DNA of 64,000 bases from Flocculibacter collagenilyticus (GTDB taxonomy: Bacteria; Pseudomonadota; Gammaproteobacteria; Enterobacterales; Alteromonadaceae), in contig NZ_CP059888.1 in assembly GCF_016469335.1 (NCBI RefSeq), positions 2,480,001 through 2,544,000 on the forward strand. Reading direction: 5' to 3'. The position numbers and the translations under genes are program-made. The notes under the pieces were generated by a model, which was given only the letters and a program-made list of their open reading frames with translations, made no database searches and had not been told where the DNA came from. This document shows, piece by piece, positions 17,424 through 25,569 of this stretch; position 1 is the first letter of the stretch, and every line of letters starts with the position of its first letter.

Positions 17424-18960
17424 AAATAGTCCAACGCTTGTTTTGAATATGTGCAATAGTTTGCCTAAGTACACCCTCAAGCGGCCTATCTTCCACTAAG
17501 TCATCAAAATATCCCGTAATATCATCGTACATTTCTTGAATATTGTCTGATAACGTATCGTGGTCTAACTCATTGTTCGCGATTCTAATCCTTACGCCTT
17601 GTACTGCAGCTAACAGCGTGCTGGCTAATACTTGCTCGGTGAGTTCAAGCACTCGTAACGCATCGCGAGAGGCGATGGTTCCCATACTTACTTTGTCTTG
17701 GTTGTGACATTCTGTTGAACGAGAAAACACGCTGGCTGGCATTGTATGTTTGAGCGCTTCCGCCGTGTAAGCTGACGCACCTATTTGTACTGCTTTTAAT
17801 CCATGATTAATATAGCGACGTTGATCACAACTGCTCGACAAGTTTGATGGCAACCCATTGTTATAACGAGTATCTACCAAAGATGCTATTTGACGGTCGG
17901 CTAAATCTGCTAAATTTGCCACAGCCGTTTTCATGCTATCCATAACCATAGCGATATGACCACCATAGAAGTGTCCACCGTGCAGTACATGCTCACCAAT
18001 ACCATCGATGATTGGATTGTCATTGGCTGAATTTAGCTCATTTTCAATGGTGGTTCTGTAGAATGGCAGGCTGTCTTGTAATACACCAATCACATGAGGT
18101 GCACACCTTACAGAATATCGGTCTTGTAATCGATCTGCATTACGCGGGTGCTCATAGTGATTCAAATCGTGACGGATCCACGATGCAACTTGCTGTTGGC
18201 CTTTATGTGGCTTTACTGAAAATAAAATTTCATCAAAGTGATGGCTATTCCCTTGTAGCGCTAAACTGGTTAACGCTGTGATTCTACTAGCAAGCTGCCC
18301 TAAATAAGCTGCACGGTCATAGGCCATACATGCCATCGCTGTCATTACTGCCGTGCCATTCATCACCGCAAGCCCTTCCTTAGGGCGAAGTGTAAGTGGC
18401 GTTAATTCAAGCTCTTGCATTACGTCAGCACTACTTCTAACTTGGTCTTTATAGTAAACATCTCGCTCACCTACCATAGCGCCAGCAACATAAGACAAAG
18501 GCGTTAAATCACCGCTCGCACCAACCGACCCCTCTTCAGGAATAACAGGAACAATATCCTTGTTTATAAAGTCAGTTAATAAGTTGAGCAATTCCCAGCT
18601 TACGCCTGAATACCCCTGCGTCAATGACGCTAAGCGTGTAGCTAAAATGGCACGACCCGCTATTGGAGAAAAGTTAGCGCCTAGACCACAACCATGAAAA
18701 CGAGTTAAATGTAATGGCAGCTCTTTGACTAATTCTAACGGAATATCAACTGTTACTGAGTCACCGTAGCCAGTAGTAACACCATATATAACGCCGTCTT
18801 CTTCTAGTAACGTATCAAGAAAGTTAATCGCTGAGTCGATTTTCTCTTTAAACTCGGCGTCTTTGGTTAATTCAACCTGCGTGTTTTGTTTGGCAATGCT
18901 TACTATTGACTCAATGGTAAGCTGTTGACTACCAAATAAAACTGTTTTTTGCTGACTCAC
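17416..18960 (-). CDS. MIO-type aromatic amino-acid ammonia-lyase
   Basis: A 514-residue member of the HAL/PAL/TAL family, which removes ammonia from an aromatic amino acid. The MIO prosthetic group forms from A148-S149-G150 in GSVGASGDLTP. Y59 in VIYGVTTGYGDS matches the catalytic loop tyrosine, and NSANDNPII is conserved. The substrate-selecting pair (H-L in TAL, F-L in PAL, S-H in HAL by alignment to the following GxG) appears as T86-R87 within LPLHLTRFHGCG, so neither textbook type is matched. Presence in a pigment operon argues for Tyr or Phe rather than His. GTG start with GGAG ribosome site. The product could be a coumarate or cinnamate starter. Confidence 0.88.
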   Translation of the reverse strand: MSQQKTVLFGSQQLTIESIVSIAKQNTQVELTKDAEFKEKIDSAINFLDTLLEEDGVIYGVTTGYGDSVTVDIPLELVKELPLHLTRFHGCGLGANFSPIAGRAILATRLASLTQGYSGVSWELLNLLTDFINKDIVPVIPEEGSVGASGDLTPLSYVAGAMVGERDVYYKDQVRSSADVMQELELTPLTLRPKEGLAVMNGTAVMTAMACMAYDRAAYLGQLASRITALTSLALQGNSHHFDEILFSVKPHKGQQQVASWIRHDLNHYEHPRNADRLQDRYSVRCAPHVIGVLQDSLPFYRTTIENELNSANDNPIIDGIGEHVLHGGHFYGGHIAMVMDSMKTAVANLADLADRQIASLVDTRYNNGLPSNLSSSCDQRRYINHGLKAVQIGASAYTAEALKHTMPASVFSRSTECHNQDKVSMGTIASRDALRVLELTEQVLASTLLAAVQGVRIRIANNELDHDTLSDNIQEMYDDITGYFDDLVEDRPLEGVLRQTIAHIQNKRWTIYE

Positions 18961-18972
18961 TTACTACTCCAA

Positions 18973-19923
18973 TTACTTTCTTGAAACACGATCATCTTTG
19001 TGCCAAAAATCAAAAAAATTAAACCACTGATAGGGATACTGACTAGCATAGTAGCTTAATCGACTTGCATATTGCTCCACCACATTTTGTAACGCTTTAG
19101 CACGCTCTTTACGTGGTAATACCAACTTGTCGGCGACATGCTCAAATATCACTTTAAAACGGCCTTTATGTTTTAAACAAAACAACCAATATACCGGGCA
19201 ATCTAACAAAGACGCTAAAATAAAAGGCCCCTGAGAGAACGGTGCTTCTTCGCCTAAAAAGGGAGCATAAACAACTCTTCCACCCGTTGTAATACTAGTT
19301 CTATCACCAACGATAACAACTATTTCCCCTTGGTCGACTTTATCTTTCAGCGTCATCGCTAAGCCAGGACCAATATCATTAACCTGTATTAAATTTAATG
19401 AAACCGAGGGGTTAACACTTTCCAATATTTGATTAAACTTTACCGCGTTCTGAGTAAACACAAGCACATTAAGTGTTGTTGCATAACGGCCTTGACTTAA
19501 TGCTCTGCAGACTTCTAAGTTACCTAAATGAGAGCCTATAAATACAGCACCTTGCTTTTTTTCTAATAGCGATAAAAATAAATTAGAATTATTGTAGTCA
19601 ATATCCGTTAACTTAATACGCCCTAACCATGCGTCAATTTTATCAAAGGCAGAATCTGCAAAACGACAAAAGTGTTTTAAGCTATCTAAATAGCTTGCTG
19701 TTTTGTTACTTCCCCGAACGCGGTTAACGGTAGACAAAAACGTGACCGATGCTTGACGAGCGGATGAACCTGTAGCATGTAAATACAGCACCACAGGAAA
19801 TAAAAAAATCCATAACACCTTACGCCCTAACAAACGGTAGATTGAAAATAAAATTTTCATACCGATCACAGAGCCACGCTCTTCAAGTTTAGACCAATGT
19901 TGCTTTTGCTTTACTTCAGACAT
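18973..19923 (-). CDS. LpxL/HtrB-like lysophospholipid acyltransferase
   Basis: A membrane-associated acyltransferase of the lipid A biosynthesis (LpxL/LpxM) family, 316 residues. Seen: a TM stretch near residues 30-55, the HX4E catalytic motif in GSHLGNLE, and the GDRTS segment. In many aryl-polyene clusters this domain is fused C-terminally to a glycosyltransferase (ApeJ); here it is a separate gene overlapping the glycosyltransferase gene by 13 bp. It probably attaches an acyl chain to the lipid anchor of the polyene. The exact acceptor is unknown. Confidence 0.87.
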   Translation of the reverse strand: MSEVKQKQHWSKLEERGSVIGMKILFSIYRLLGRKVLWIFLFPVVLYLHATGSSARQASVTFLSTVNRVRGSNKTASYLDSLKHFCRFADSAFDKIDAWLGRIKLTDIDYNNSNLFLSLLEKKQGAVFIGSHLGNLEVCRALSQGRYATTLNVLVFTQNAVKFNQILESVNPSVSLNLIQVNDIGPGLAMTLKDKVDQGEIVVIVGDRTSITTGGRVVYAPFLGEEAPFSQGPFILASLLDCPVYWLFCLKHKGRFKVIFEHVADKLVLPRKERAKALQNVVEQYASRLSYYASQYPYQWFNFFDFWHKDDRVSRK

Positions 19924-20654
19924 GATTTAATATTTCGCCCGATCAACATAGGAGAGCGCCACAACATGCCAAAAAACAAGCGAGTATGCATCCAAGAAAT
20001 ACGAACATTGTCTTCAAGCGCTTTAAAGTGTGAAATGCCGTTTTCAGGGTAAATAACTTTTGTTGAAATAAAGCGAATAGACACACCGCGCCAATATAAG
20101 CGCACAAGAACCTCTATATCAAAGTCCATGCGTTTACCTAAATTAATATCGTTAAACAATTCAACACAAGGCTTTACCGGATAGACTCTAAAACCGCACA
20201 TAGTATCAGCAAGCTTAAGTGATAGCGTTTCAACCATTACCCAGAAATGCGTGATATAACGAGCCCAATAACGGTGCTTAGGCACACTTTCATCGTATAC
20301 CGGCTTACCACTAATAAGCGTATTAGGATGCTTTTTGGATTCACTCAATAAACGGTGAATGTCATCTAAGCAGTGCTGGCCATCTGCATCTACCTGTATG
20401 GCATAATCAAAACCTTTTTCATGAGCATAAAATAAACCCGTTTGAACAGCACCGCCTTTGCCTTGGTTTTCTTTATGATGAATAACCGTCAAACGTTGAT
20501 ATTTATTCTCAAGTGAATTAAACAATTGCGTTGCTTCGTTTGAACTTGCGTCATTAACCATCACAATTGGAAAATTAAATTCAGCTAACTCATTGATCAC
20601 TTGATCAATACAGTGCACATGGTTGTAATTGGGGATAATAAAACAATACGACAT
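19911..20654 (-). CDS. Family 2 glycosyltransferase
   Basis: A GT2-fold glycosyltransferase of 247 residues related to DPM/DPG synthases. Seen: N-terminal PNYNHVHCIDQVI, the VNDASSNE segment, KGGAVQTGL and the metal-binding Asp-x-Asp motif in QVDADGQH. MCGFRVYP is typical of the polyprenol-type branch. It lies directly downstream of apeI, three bases after its stop. Together with the next gene it replaces the fused ApeJ protein. It probably adds a sugar that links the polyene carboxylate to the lipid anchor; sugar identity is unknown. Confidence 0.88.
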   Translation of the reverse strand: MSYCFIIPNYNHVHCIDQVINELAEFNFPIVMVNDASSNEATQLFNSLENKYQRLTVIHHKENQGKGGAVQTGLFYAHEKGFDYAIQVDADGQHCLDDIHRLLSESKKHPNTLISGKPVYDESVPKHRYWARYITHFWVMVETLSLKLADTMCGFRVYPVKPCVELFNDINLGKRMDFDIEVLVRLYWRGVSIRFISTKVIYPENGISHFKALEDNVRISWMHTRLFFGMLWRSPMLIGRNIKSCLK

Positions 20655-20656
20655 AT

Positions 20657-21013
20657 TTATGCTTCTAGTACAACGCGACCTGATGCATGCACACCTTTTT
20701 CTGATTCATACTTAAAAGTAAATTTGAAATCTGACTTTCGAGTAAAAGAAAGCGTCACATTCAAACCCGGCGTAATAACTACCTGAAACTTGAGTACTTC
20801 TAAGTTTTTAACTGTTGATGCCGGCATATTTAACGACTCGATACCGTATTTTACCGCCCAATCAAGTTGAACGACGCCAGCCAAAATAGGGGCATTAGGA
20901 AAATGACCATTAAAATAGTCTAAATCTTCAGGGATCATTAACCTTAATTGAGCGTTATCACCTTCTAGTGATTTACCAATAATCTGTGGCTCAACTTTCG
21001 TTAGCTTAGTCAA
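20657..21013 (-). CDS. apeI: Aryl-polyene dehydratase subunit ApeI
   Basis: A hotdog dehydratase subunit of about 118 residues. It keeps the FabZ-type histidine in FNGHFPNAPILAGV, while the acidic helix position reads QLDWAVKYG instead of the usual IEAMAQ. ApeP supplies the latter, matching the reported ApeI-ApeP heteromer. I chose TTG at 21013: it has GGAG seven bases upstream and overlaps the end of apeH by 8 bp. The longer frame back to 21109 would overlap apeH by about 100 bp with unrelated sequence. Confidence 0.87.
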   Translation of the reverse strand: MTKLTKVEPQIIGKSLEGDNAQLRLMIPEDLDYFNGHFPNAPILAGVVQLDWAVKYGIESLNMPASTVKNLEVLKFQVVITPGLNVTLSFTRKSDFKFTFKYESEKGVHASGRVVLEA

Positions 21014-22436
21014 ACATTTTCTCCAAATCTGAATAAGGTAATTTGCCTTGACTATTGTAAGGCATTTCAGAGACATACCGCCATTTCCTTGGCAAACAAA
21101 CTCTTTCAAATTTATCTAATAAATGTGCTTTAAATACATTATTGAATGCACGGGGCTCAGCTTTTTCTTTTTCAACGGTTGCATCATCTACAAGCTCAAT
21201 CACCGCTGCAAGAATATTGCGCCTGCCTGTTAACTGAATAATTTTAGTCGTTTTTACCCAATCATGCTCATTGCACCAACGCTCCATTTGAGTGAGGTTG
21301 ACTCTTTTCTCTTCTAATTTCACCGTTCTATCGGCTCGACCAAGCAGTACCAGTTGGTTTGAATCTGTTATTTCTCCCCTATCCTCTAAAAGCATATCGT
21401 TAATGCTAATATAGGGAGAATTTAATATTAGTTGCTGATTTTGAGCTGAAATACCTACTTCTATTCCTTTAAATAACGTCCAGTCAACTTCGGCTACGTT
21501 TGATAGCGAACGATATGCAATCCCACCTGTTTCAGTACTACCGTAAACTTGGGTTACCCCTATCGAAAGTTGATCGTAAAGCGCTAATGCAACTGGATCT
21601 GCAAGCGGGCCACCAGAAGAATAAATCTGCTGTAAACAGCCTTGATGAGTGCGCAATACATTATCTTGAGCTAAACGAGTTAAAAATGCAGGGCTAGAAA
21701 TTAGTACAACTTCAGCAGCATCAATCAGGTAATTAATTGCGTGTTCAGGGTAAGTTATTGTTGGGGCAATTTTGGCTGCTACCGATAAAGGCCAAAGTAA
21801 CCGAAATAAAAGTCCGTATATGTGTTGATGAGAAACTGTAGCTAAAAATAACGTATTTTGTACGGCTTCACTTTTTGACATCAAAAAAGTACTGGTTAAA
21901 GTAATGAGCTCTTTATTAAGCTCACTCCAATCTTTTTCAATTAGTTTTGACGTTCCTGTAGATCCTGACGTGGCGAATATTATTTTGCTGGACTCGGGCC
22001 AAGCAAAGTTACTATTCGGTTGCTGTAGCGGTCTATGATGGGTAACAGATTTACTATTGAAGTCATCAAAATATTGCGTTGAAGCCAGTTCAGCGTGCGA
22101 TAACTCATCAAATGTACCTACCAAAAAGTCAACCTGCCCAGACAACTCTAGAATTGTTTTGGCTTGCCCGTTTGGCGGCAAAATAATAGTCACGTTAAGA
22201 TGTGAAAGTGCAAATAACTTTACAGCAAATTGGTACAAGTCAGGTTCAAAAAGCAAAGCTTTAAGAGGACTGCTTAAGTGACTATGGATAATCTTGTCTT
22301 TAACTTTTTGTTGATATTGAAAAATATCATTTGCAAACGTTGAAGCTGTATAGTGCTTATCTTCGCAAATAAATAGTGGCTTATCTTCTAAAAGCAAATT
22401 GGTAAGTGCTTGGCCTAAATTAACCATGAGTTTCAC
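21006..22436 (-). CDS. apeH: Aryl-polyene acyl-ACP ligase ApeH (AMP-binding)
   Basis: An ANL-superfamily enzyme of 476 residues that activates an aryl carboxylate as adenylate and loads it on an ACP. Seen: the P-loop IIFATSGSTGTSKLIEKDW, the QVYGSTETGGIAYR motif, and a C-terminal domain with the GRADRTVKLEEKRVNL hinge. The final lysine lies in NSQGKLPY, as expected for the adenylation half-reaction. Start is GTG at 22436 with AAGG upstream, or ATG at 22427. The start overlaps the COG4648 membrane-protein gene by 17 bp. Confidence 0.88.
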   Translation of the reverse strand: MKLMVNLGQALTNLLLEDKPLFICEDKHYTASTFANDIFQYQQKVKDKIIHSHLSSPLKALLFEPDLYQFAVKLFALSHLNVTIILPPNGQAKTILELSGQVDFLVGTFDELSHAELASTQYFDDFNSKSVTHHRPLQQPNSNFAWPESSKIIFATSGSTGTSKLIEKDWSELNKELITLTSTFLMSKSEAVQNTLFLATVSHQHIYGLLFRLLWPLSVAAKIAPTITYPEHAINYLIDAAEVVLISSPAFLTRLAQDNVLRTHQGCLQQIYSSGGPLADPVALALYDQLSIGVTQVYGSTETGGIAYRSLSNVAEVDWTLFKGIEVGISAQNQQLILNSPYISINDMLLEDRGEITDSNQLVLLGRADRTVKLEEKRVNLTQMERWCNEHDWVKTTKIIQLTGRRNILAAVIELVDDATVEKEKAEPRAFNNVFKAHLLDKFERVCLPRKWRYVSEMPYNSQGKLPYSDLEKMFD

Positions 22437-23040
22437 TTACACCTTGTTTTGATCTAATTACGTGTTCGCTTGCAGCATTTGCATTGCGCTTACGTACAAC
22501 TTGGCGCACTATCCACTCAACGCCCATCATCAGCCCCATTGCAATATAAGCAATCAAGCCATTATATAACGTCCATACTTCTAAGCTGTAATACATCGCA
22601 GTAATCGCAGCTATACCACCGTTAACGCTAAAAAATAAACACCATACTTTTGTTACTTTTTCAGTGTATTTGACCCCATTTTCATCCAAATCAGGCTCAG
22701 ACAACCTAGCAAGCGTTTCAACTACAGTTGGCTTTTTAATAAGTGAATAACCAAATACCGCCAGCATAGCGCAGTTAATTAACACTGGGTAAAAGAGTAT
22801 GCCTTTAGCAGACTGTTCAAAAATAGAAAATATCAAGCATGCTATCCCTACCACACTCGTTAATTTTAACCATGGTAGTTTTTTCAAAAGTGCTTTTTGA
22901 CTAAATAATTTCAGTGTCACAATGATTAACATCACCAATGCAACATATACGGGTTCAAAATATTGCATGCCCGCAAAAACCATTACAGGGTACAGCAAAG
23001 TCGCGATACCCAACGAAACACCAAAAAACACTTTTAACAA
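22420..23040 (-). CDS. COG4648-family membrane protein of the aryl-polyene cluster
   Basis: A 206-residue integral membrane protein with about six predicted helices, matching the COG4648 proteins found at this place (ApeG position) in aryl-polyene clusters. Function is not established; a role in export or precursor handling is only suggested by neighbours. The start is TTG at 23040 with AAAGG upstream; a GTG three codons later is also possible. The C-terminus is basic and cytoplasmic (RQVVRKRNANAAS). Confidence 0.75.
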   Translation of the reverse strand: MLKVFFGVSLGIATLLYPVMVFAGMQYFEPVYVALVMLIIVTLKLFSQKALLKKLPWLKLTSVVGIACLIFSIFEQSAKGILFYPVLINCAMLAVFGYSLIKKPTVVETLARLSEPDLDENGVKYTEKVTKVWCLFFSVNGGIAAITAMYYSLEVWTLYNGLIAYIAMGLMMGVEWIVRQVVRKRNANAASEHVIRSKQGVSETHG

Positions 23041-23066
23041 CTTACGTAACCTTTCAGTAAATACTT

Positions 23067-23312
23067 CTACGCTGCTAACTTCTCTAACTCGTTAACAACA
23101 TCATTCACAGTTCTTACTTGCTTGAAGGCTTCAGGTTCGATTTTCTTACCCGTTATTTCTCGCAATTTAACAACAAGATCAACTGCATCAATACTATCTA
23201 AGTCAAGATCTTCATAGAGATTTGCTTCTAACGATAAGTCTTCAGACTCGATCTCAAAGTCATTAATTAATATGTTTGATAACGTATTGTAAATTTCGTC
23301 TCTAGTTTGCAT
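23067..23312 (-). CDS. apeF: Acyl carrier protein (second of pair)
   Basis: An 81-residue acidic acyl carrier protein with the phosphopantetheine serine in DLDLDSIDAVDLVV. It carries the growing aryl-polyene or its starter. I chose ATG at 23312, preceded by GGAAGA; a TTG four codons upstream is less likely. It follows the first ACP gene after 15 bp, the usual ACP pair of these clusters. The pantetheine arm is probably added by the cluster's Sfp-type transferase. Confidence 0.92.
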   Translation of the reverse strand: MQTRDEIYNTLSNILINDFEIESEDLSLEANLYEDLDLDSIDAVDLVVKLREITGKKIEPEAFKQVRTVNDVVNELEKLAA

Positions 23313-23327
23313 GATGTCTTCCAAATA

Positions 23328-23582
23328 CTACTTGTTGTTTTCTATAAATGCGGCTAACGTATTAACTGATTCAAAATGCTTTTTAGTTTCATCTGAATTT
23401 GCATCAATTTTTACGTCATATGCTTTTTTGATGGCAAGCCCTAATTCGAGGGCGTCGATACTGTCTAGCCCTAATCCGTCAATGAATAATGCTTCATCAT
23501 CAGCAATATCTGCCGCTGTCACATCTTCCAGATCAAGAGTTTCGATAATTAACTGCTTAAGCTCTGCCTTCAATTCGCTCAT
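23328..23582 (-). CDS. apeE: Acyl carrier protein (first of pair)
   Basis: An 84-residue acyl carrier protein with the carrier serine in GLGLDSIDALELGL. It is related to but clearly different from the neighbouring ACP, suggesting separate roles (starter versus elongation, or loading versus transfer). The start overlaps the stop of the acyltransferase gene by four bases. The whole protein is helical and acidic as expected. Confidence 0.92.
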   Translation of the reverse strand: MSELKAELKQLIIETLDLEDVTAADIADDEALFIDGLGLDSIDALELGLAIKKAYDVKIDANSDETKKHFESVNTLAAFIENNK

Positions 23583-24349
23583 ATTTTGTCTAACTCCTCG
23601 TTAAAATAAGCTTCTAATTCGCGGGTATAGCTTCGAGATTGCTTACTAAACACCTCGCTGTTAGCTTGGATTGGCGCGGGTGTTGTTTCCGCTATTTGTA
23701 AATTAAACTCAAAACGCTTCTCTGGAATTTGATACCACTTTTCCATTTTAGTCAGCGTTGTTGGGTGCACTTTTATCAGTAAAGAAGTCAGTTTAGCGTT
23801 ACACCTTAAGGCAATATTGGCCGCGCCACGTTGAAAACGCATTTCTTCACCTGGGGTTGTTCTTGTACCTTCAGGGAAAATAATTAAGTTATTGCCAGCT
23901 TCAAGGGATGCCTTACAGTCAGCCAACAACCCTTCTGGATCTGCATTACTGATATAACCTGTATTTTTGATCACACCACGCATAAATGGGTTCTTAAATA
24001 AGTGCGCTTTAACCACACAATCCGCATTAGGAATGATGGAAATCAGCACGACAACATCTATTAACGATGGATGATTTGCCATAACTAAATGGCCATCGAG
24101 TTGTTGCAAATATTCTTTTCTTTCAATAATAAAGTTAGATACGCCAGTTAGTTGCATTAACCCTATGAAGAATTTAAACGAATAATGCACGGTTTTACGC
24201 GCTAACGCCTTTCGGTCATGGTCATGACGACACAGCAAGCGCTGAACCGGAAAAACAAATAGCGTCAAAAATAAACCACCTATCCCGAAAACACTAAAAC
24301 ACAGTCCTGTTGCGAATACTCGCCAAACATAATTTATCTTTTGCATCAT
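23579..24349 (-). CDS. apeD: PlsC-like 1-acylglycerol-3-phosphate acyltransferase
   Basis: A PlsC-family acyltransferase of 256 residues. Seen: an N-terminal hydrophobic segment (about residues 8-33), the HX4D motif in NHPSLIDVV and the FPEGTRT motif. In aryl-polyene clusters this enzyme (ApeD position) is thought to move acyl groups onto the glycerol- or sugar-containing anchor. It overlaps both neighbours by four bases, so it is translated in the ape operon and is not the housekeeping plsC. Confidence 0.87.
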   Translation of the reverse strand: MMQKINYVWRVFATGLCFSVFGIGGLFLTLFVFPVQRLLCRHDHDRKALARKTVHYSFKFFIGLMQLTGVSNFIIERKEYLQQLDGHLVMANHPSLIDVVVLISIIPNADCVVKAHLFKNPFMRGVIKNTGYISNADPEGLLADCKASLEAGNNLIIFPEGTRTTPGEEMRFQRGAANIALRCNAKLTSLLIKVHPTTLTKMEKWYQIPEKRFEFNLQIAETTPAPIQANSEVFSKQSRSYTRELEAYFNEELDKI

Positions 24350-25101
24350 TTACTTAACTTCCATGTTGTTTTGTGTGTATGTATTTCCAATTCACCTTGT
24401 TCAGCTTCCAACCAATTTAAAAACTGTAACGATTGAGGTAATGAATTTCCGTTGTCAGGCTCTGGTAATGCCACTGATTCATTAAATTTACCAGTCAATT
24501 TTTCTAATTTTATCGAAGCATCGCAATGTTGTGATAACCGCATTTTAAATGCTATCGCGTGATCTATTTGTAATTCGTCTGCGTAATCCGTATAGACCTC
24601 AGGCAGCACTTGGTCACAGTGAACAAATAAAATTTCGTTAATATTGTTTGCTTTAAGTCGTGCATATGCGTCAACAATCGCCATAAAGAATGAGTTACTA
24701 CCAGCAGAAATGGTACTTGACGCATTCGTGTTGTTTGTCAGAATCGTAAATAAACCTGCTACAGCATTATGGACAGATAAGCTAAATGCGGTCGGTGACG
24801 GACTTAGCTCATTGGCAATATCATCTAGTATTGCAGACGTTTTATGAAGATCACCATGACGAGAAGAAAAAATGGTGTCTAACGTTTTATTTGCGTCTTC
24901 ATCCATGACTGACTTATGCGCACAAAACAATGCCATTTTGGCAAATGAGCTGAGCCTACGTCTTTGCATAGGCGCAACCCAATCTAATTTTGGTAGTGTA
25001 TTTTTATCAAATTGTGTTGTATCAGTTCCGCAACCTTGTTCTTGGTTAAGTTTATCTGCTCTTAAATAAACAAGGTTCTCGATCGAAAAACAAATTTCCA
25101 T
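24346..25101 (-). CDS. apeC: Ketosynthase-like chain length factor ApeC
   Basis: A truncated ketosynthase homologue of 251 residues (full KS about 400) that lacks the catalytic Cys and His segments. It matches the beta-ketoacyl synthase chain-length-factor family of aryl-polyene clusters, which pairs with ApeO. Conserved parts include LDWVAPMQRRRLSSFAKMAL, PTAFSLSVHNAVAG and SSTISAGSNSF, where the active-site Cys of a KS would lie but Ala/Gly is found. It is the first gene of the operon, starting at ATG 25101. Confidence 0.88.
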   Translation of the reverse strand: MEICFSIENLVYLRADKLNQEQGCGTDTTQFDKNTLPKLDWVAPMQRRRLSSFAKMALFCAHKSVMDEDANKTLDTIFSSRHGDLHKTSAILDDIANELSPSPTAFSLSVHNAVAGLFTILTNNTNASSTISAGSNSFFMAIVDAYARLKANNINEILFVHCDQVLPEVYTDYADELQIDHAIAFKMRLSQHCDASIKLEKLTGKFNESVALPEPDNGNSLPQSLQFLNWLEAEQGELEIHTHKTTWKLSK

Positions 25102-25569
25102 TTACTACACTACTCACTCAAACGAATCACTAAAACTAAAAATTTAACTTAACTGCACAGACTTGTTTCATCCAAAGTAGACTGCAAAGCTTTATTTTTA
25201 TTCTTAATTAGCGAATGCGTGGCAGAACGGACACTATCAAAATTCGTACAACTAAATTCAGGGCGCGTATTAAACTAAAATTTGAGCAAAAACTCAATAT
25301 ATAAAGCAAAAAAAGTTGATTGTTTTTTAACCTAAAATACTTCCCTTGCCTTCTCGCGATTCACCATTAGAGTATGTATTTACAGTAATTTGACTGTTTA
25401 GTTTACTTGCTTTTTGAGTAGTATTAGATTGAGGCAATAACGTTATAATAAAGCCCAGTAAAACCATTGAAAAAGTAGAAATACACTCCATTTATAACCG
25501 ATAATAGATTTTTTAAACCTAACGAATTCTGGTCAACTAACCAAATAATAACTAATAGGCAGCATTTTC
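25102..25569. promoter_or_regulatory. Divergent intergenic region between the ape operon and ettA
   Basis: A 468-bp AT-rich region with no supported gene. It must hold the promoter of the 18.7-kb ape operon on the minus strand and that of ettA on the plus strand, since both flanking genes start here. I could not assign -35/-10 boxes with confidence, and no clear operator palindrome was found by eye. Confidence 0.55.

Noticed and set aside
17416-18960. Histidine utilisation gene hutH
   Set aside because: No hutU, hutI or hutG is nearby, the gene is embedded in the pigment operon, and the Ser-His pair of histidine lyases is absent.
20657-21109. Longer apeI from ATG 21109
   Set aside because: It would overlap apeH by about 100 bp with residues that do not fit a dehydratase, while TTG 21013 has a strong ribosome site.
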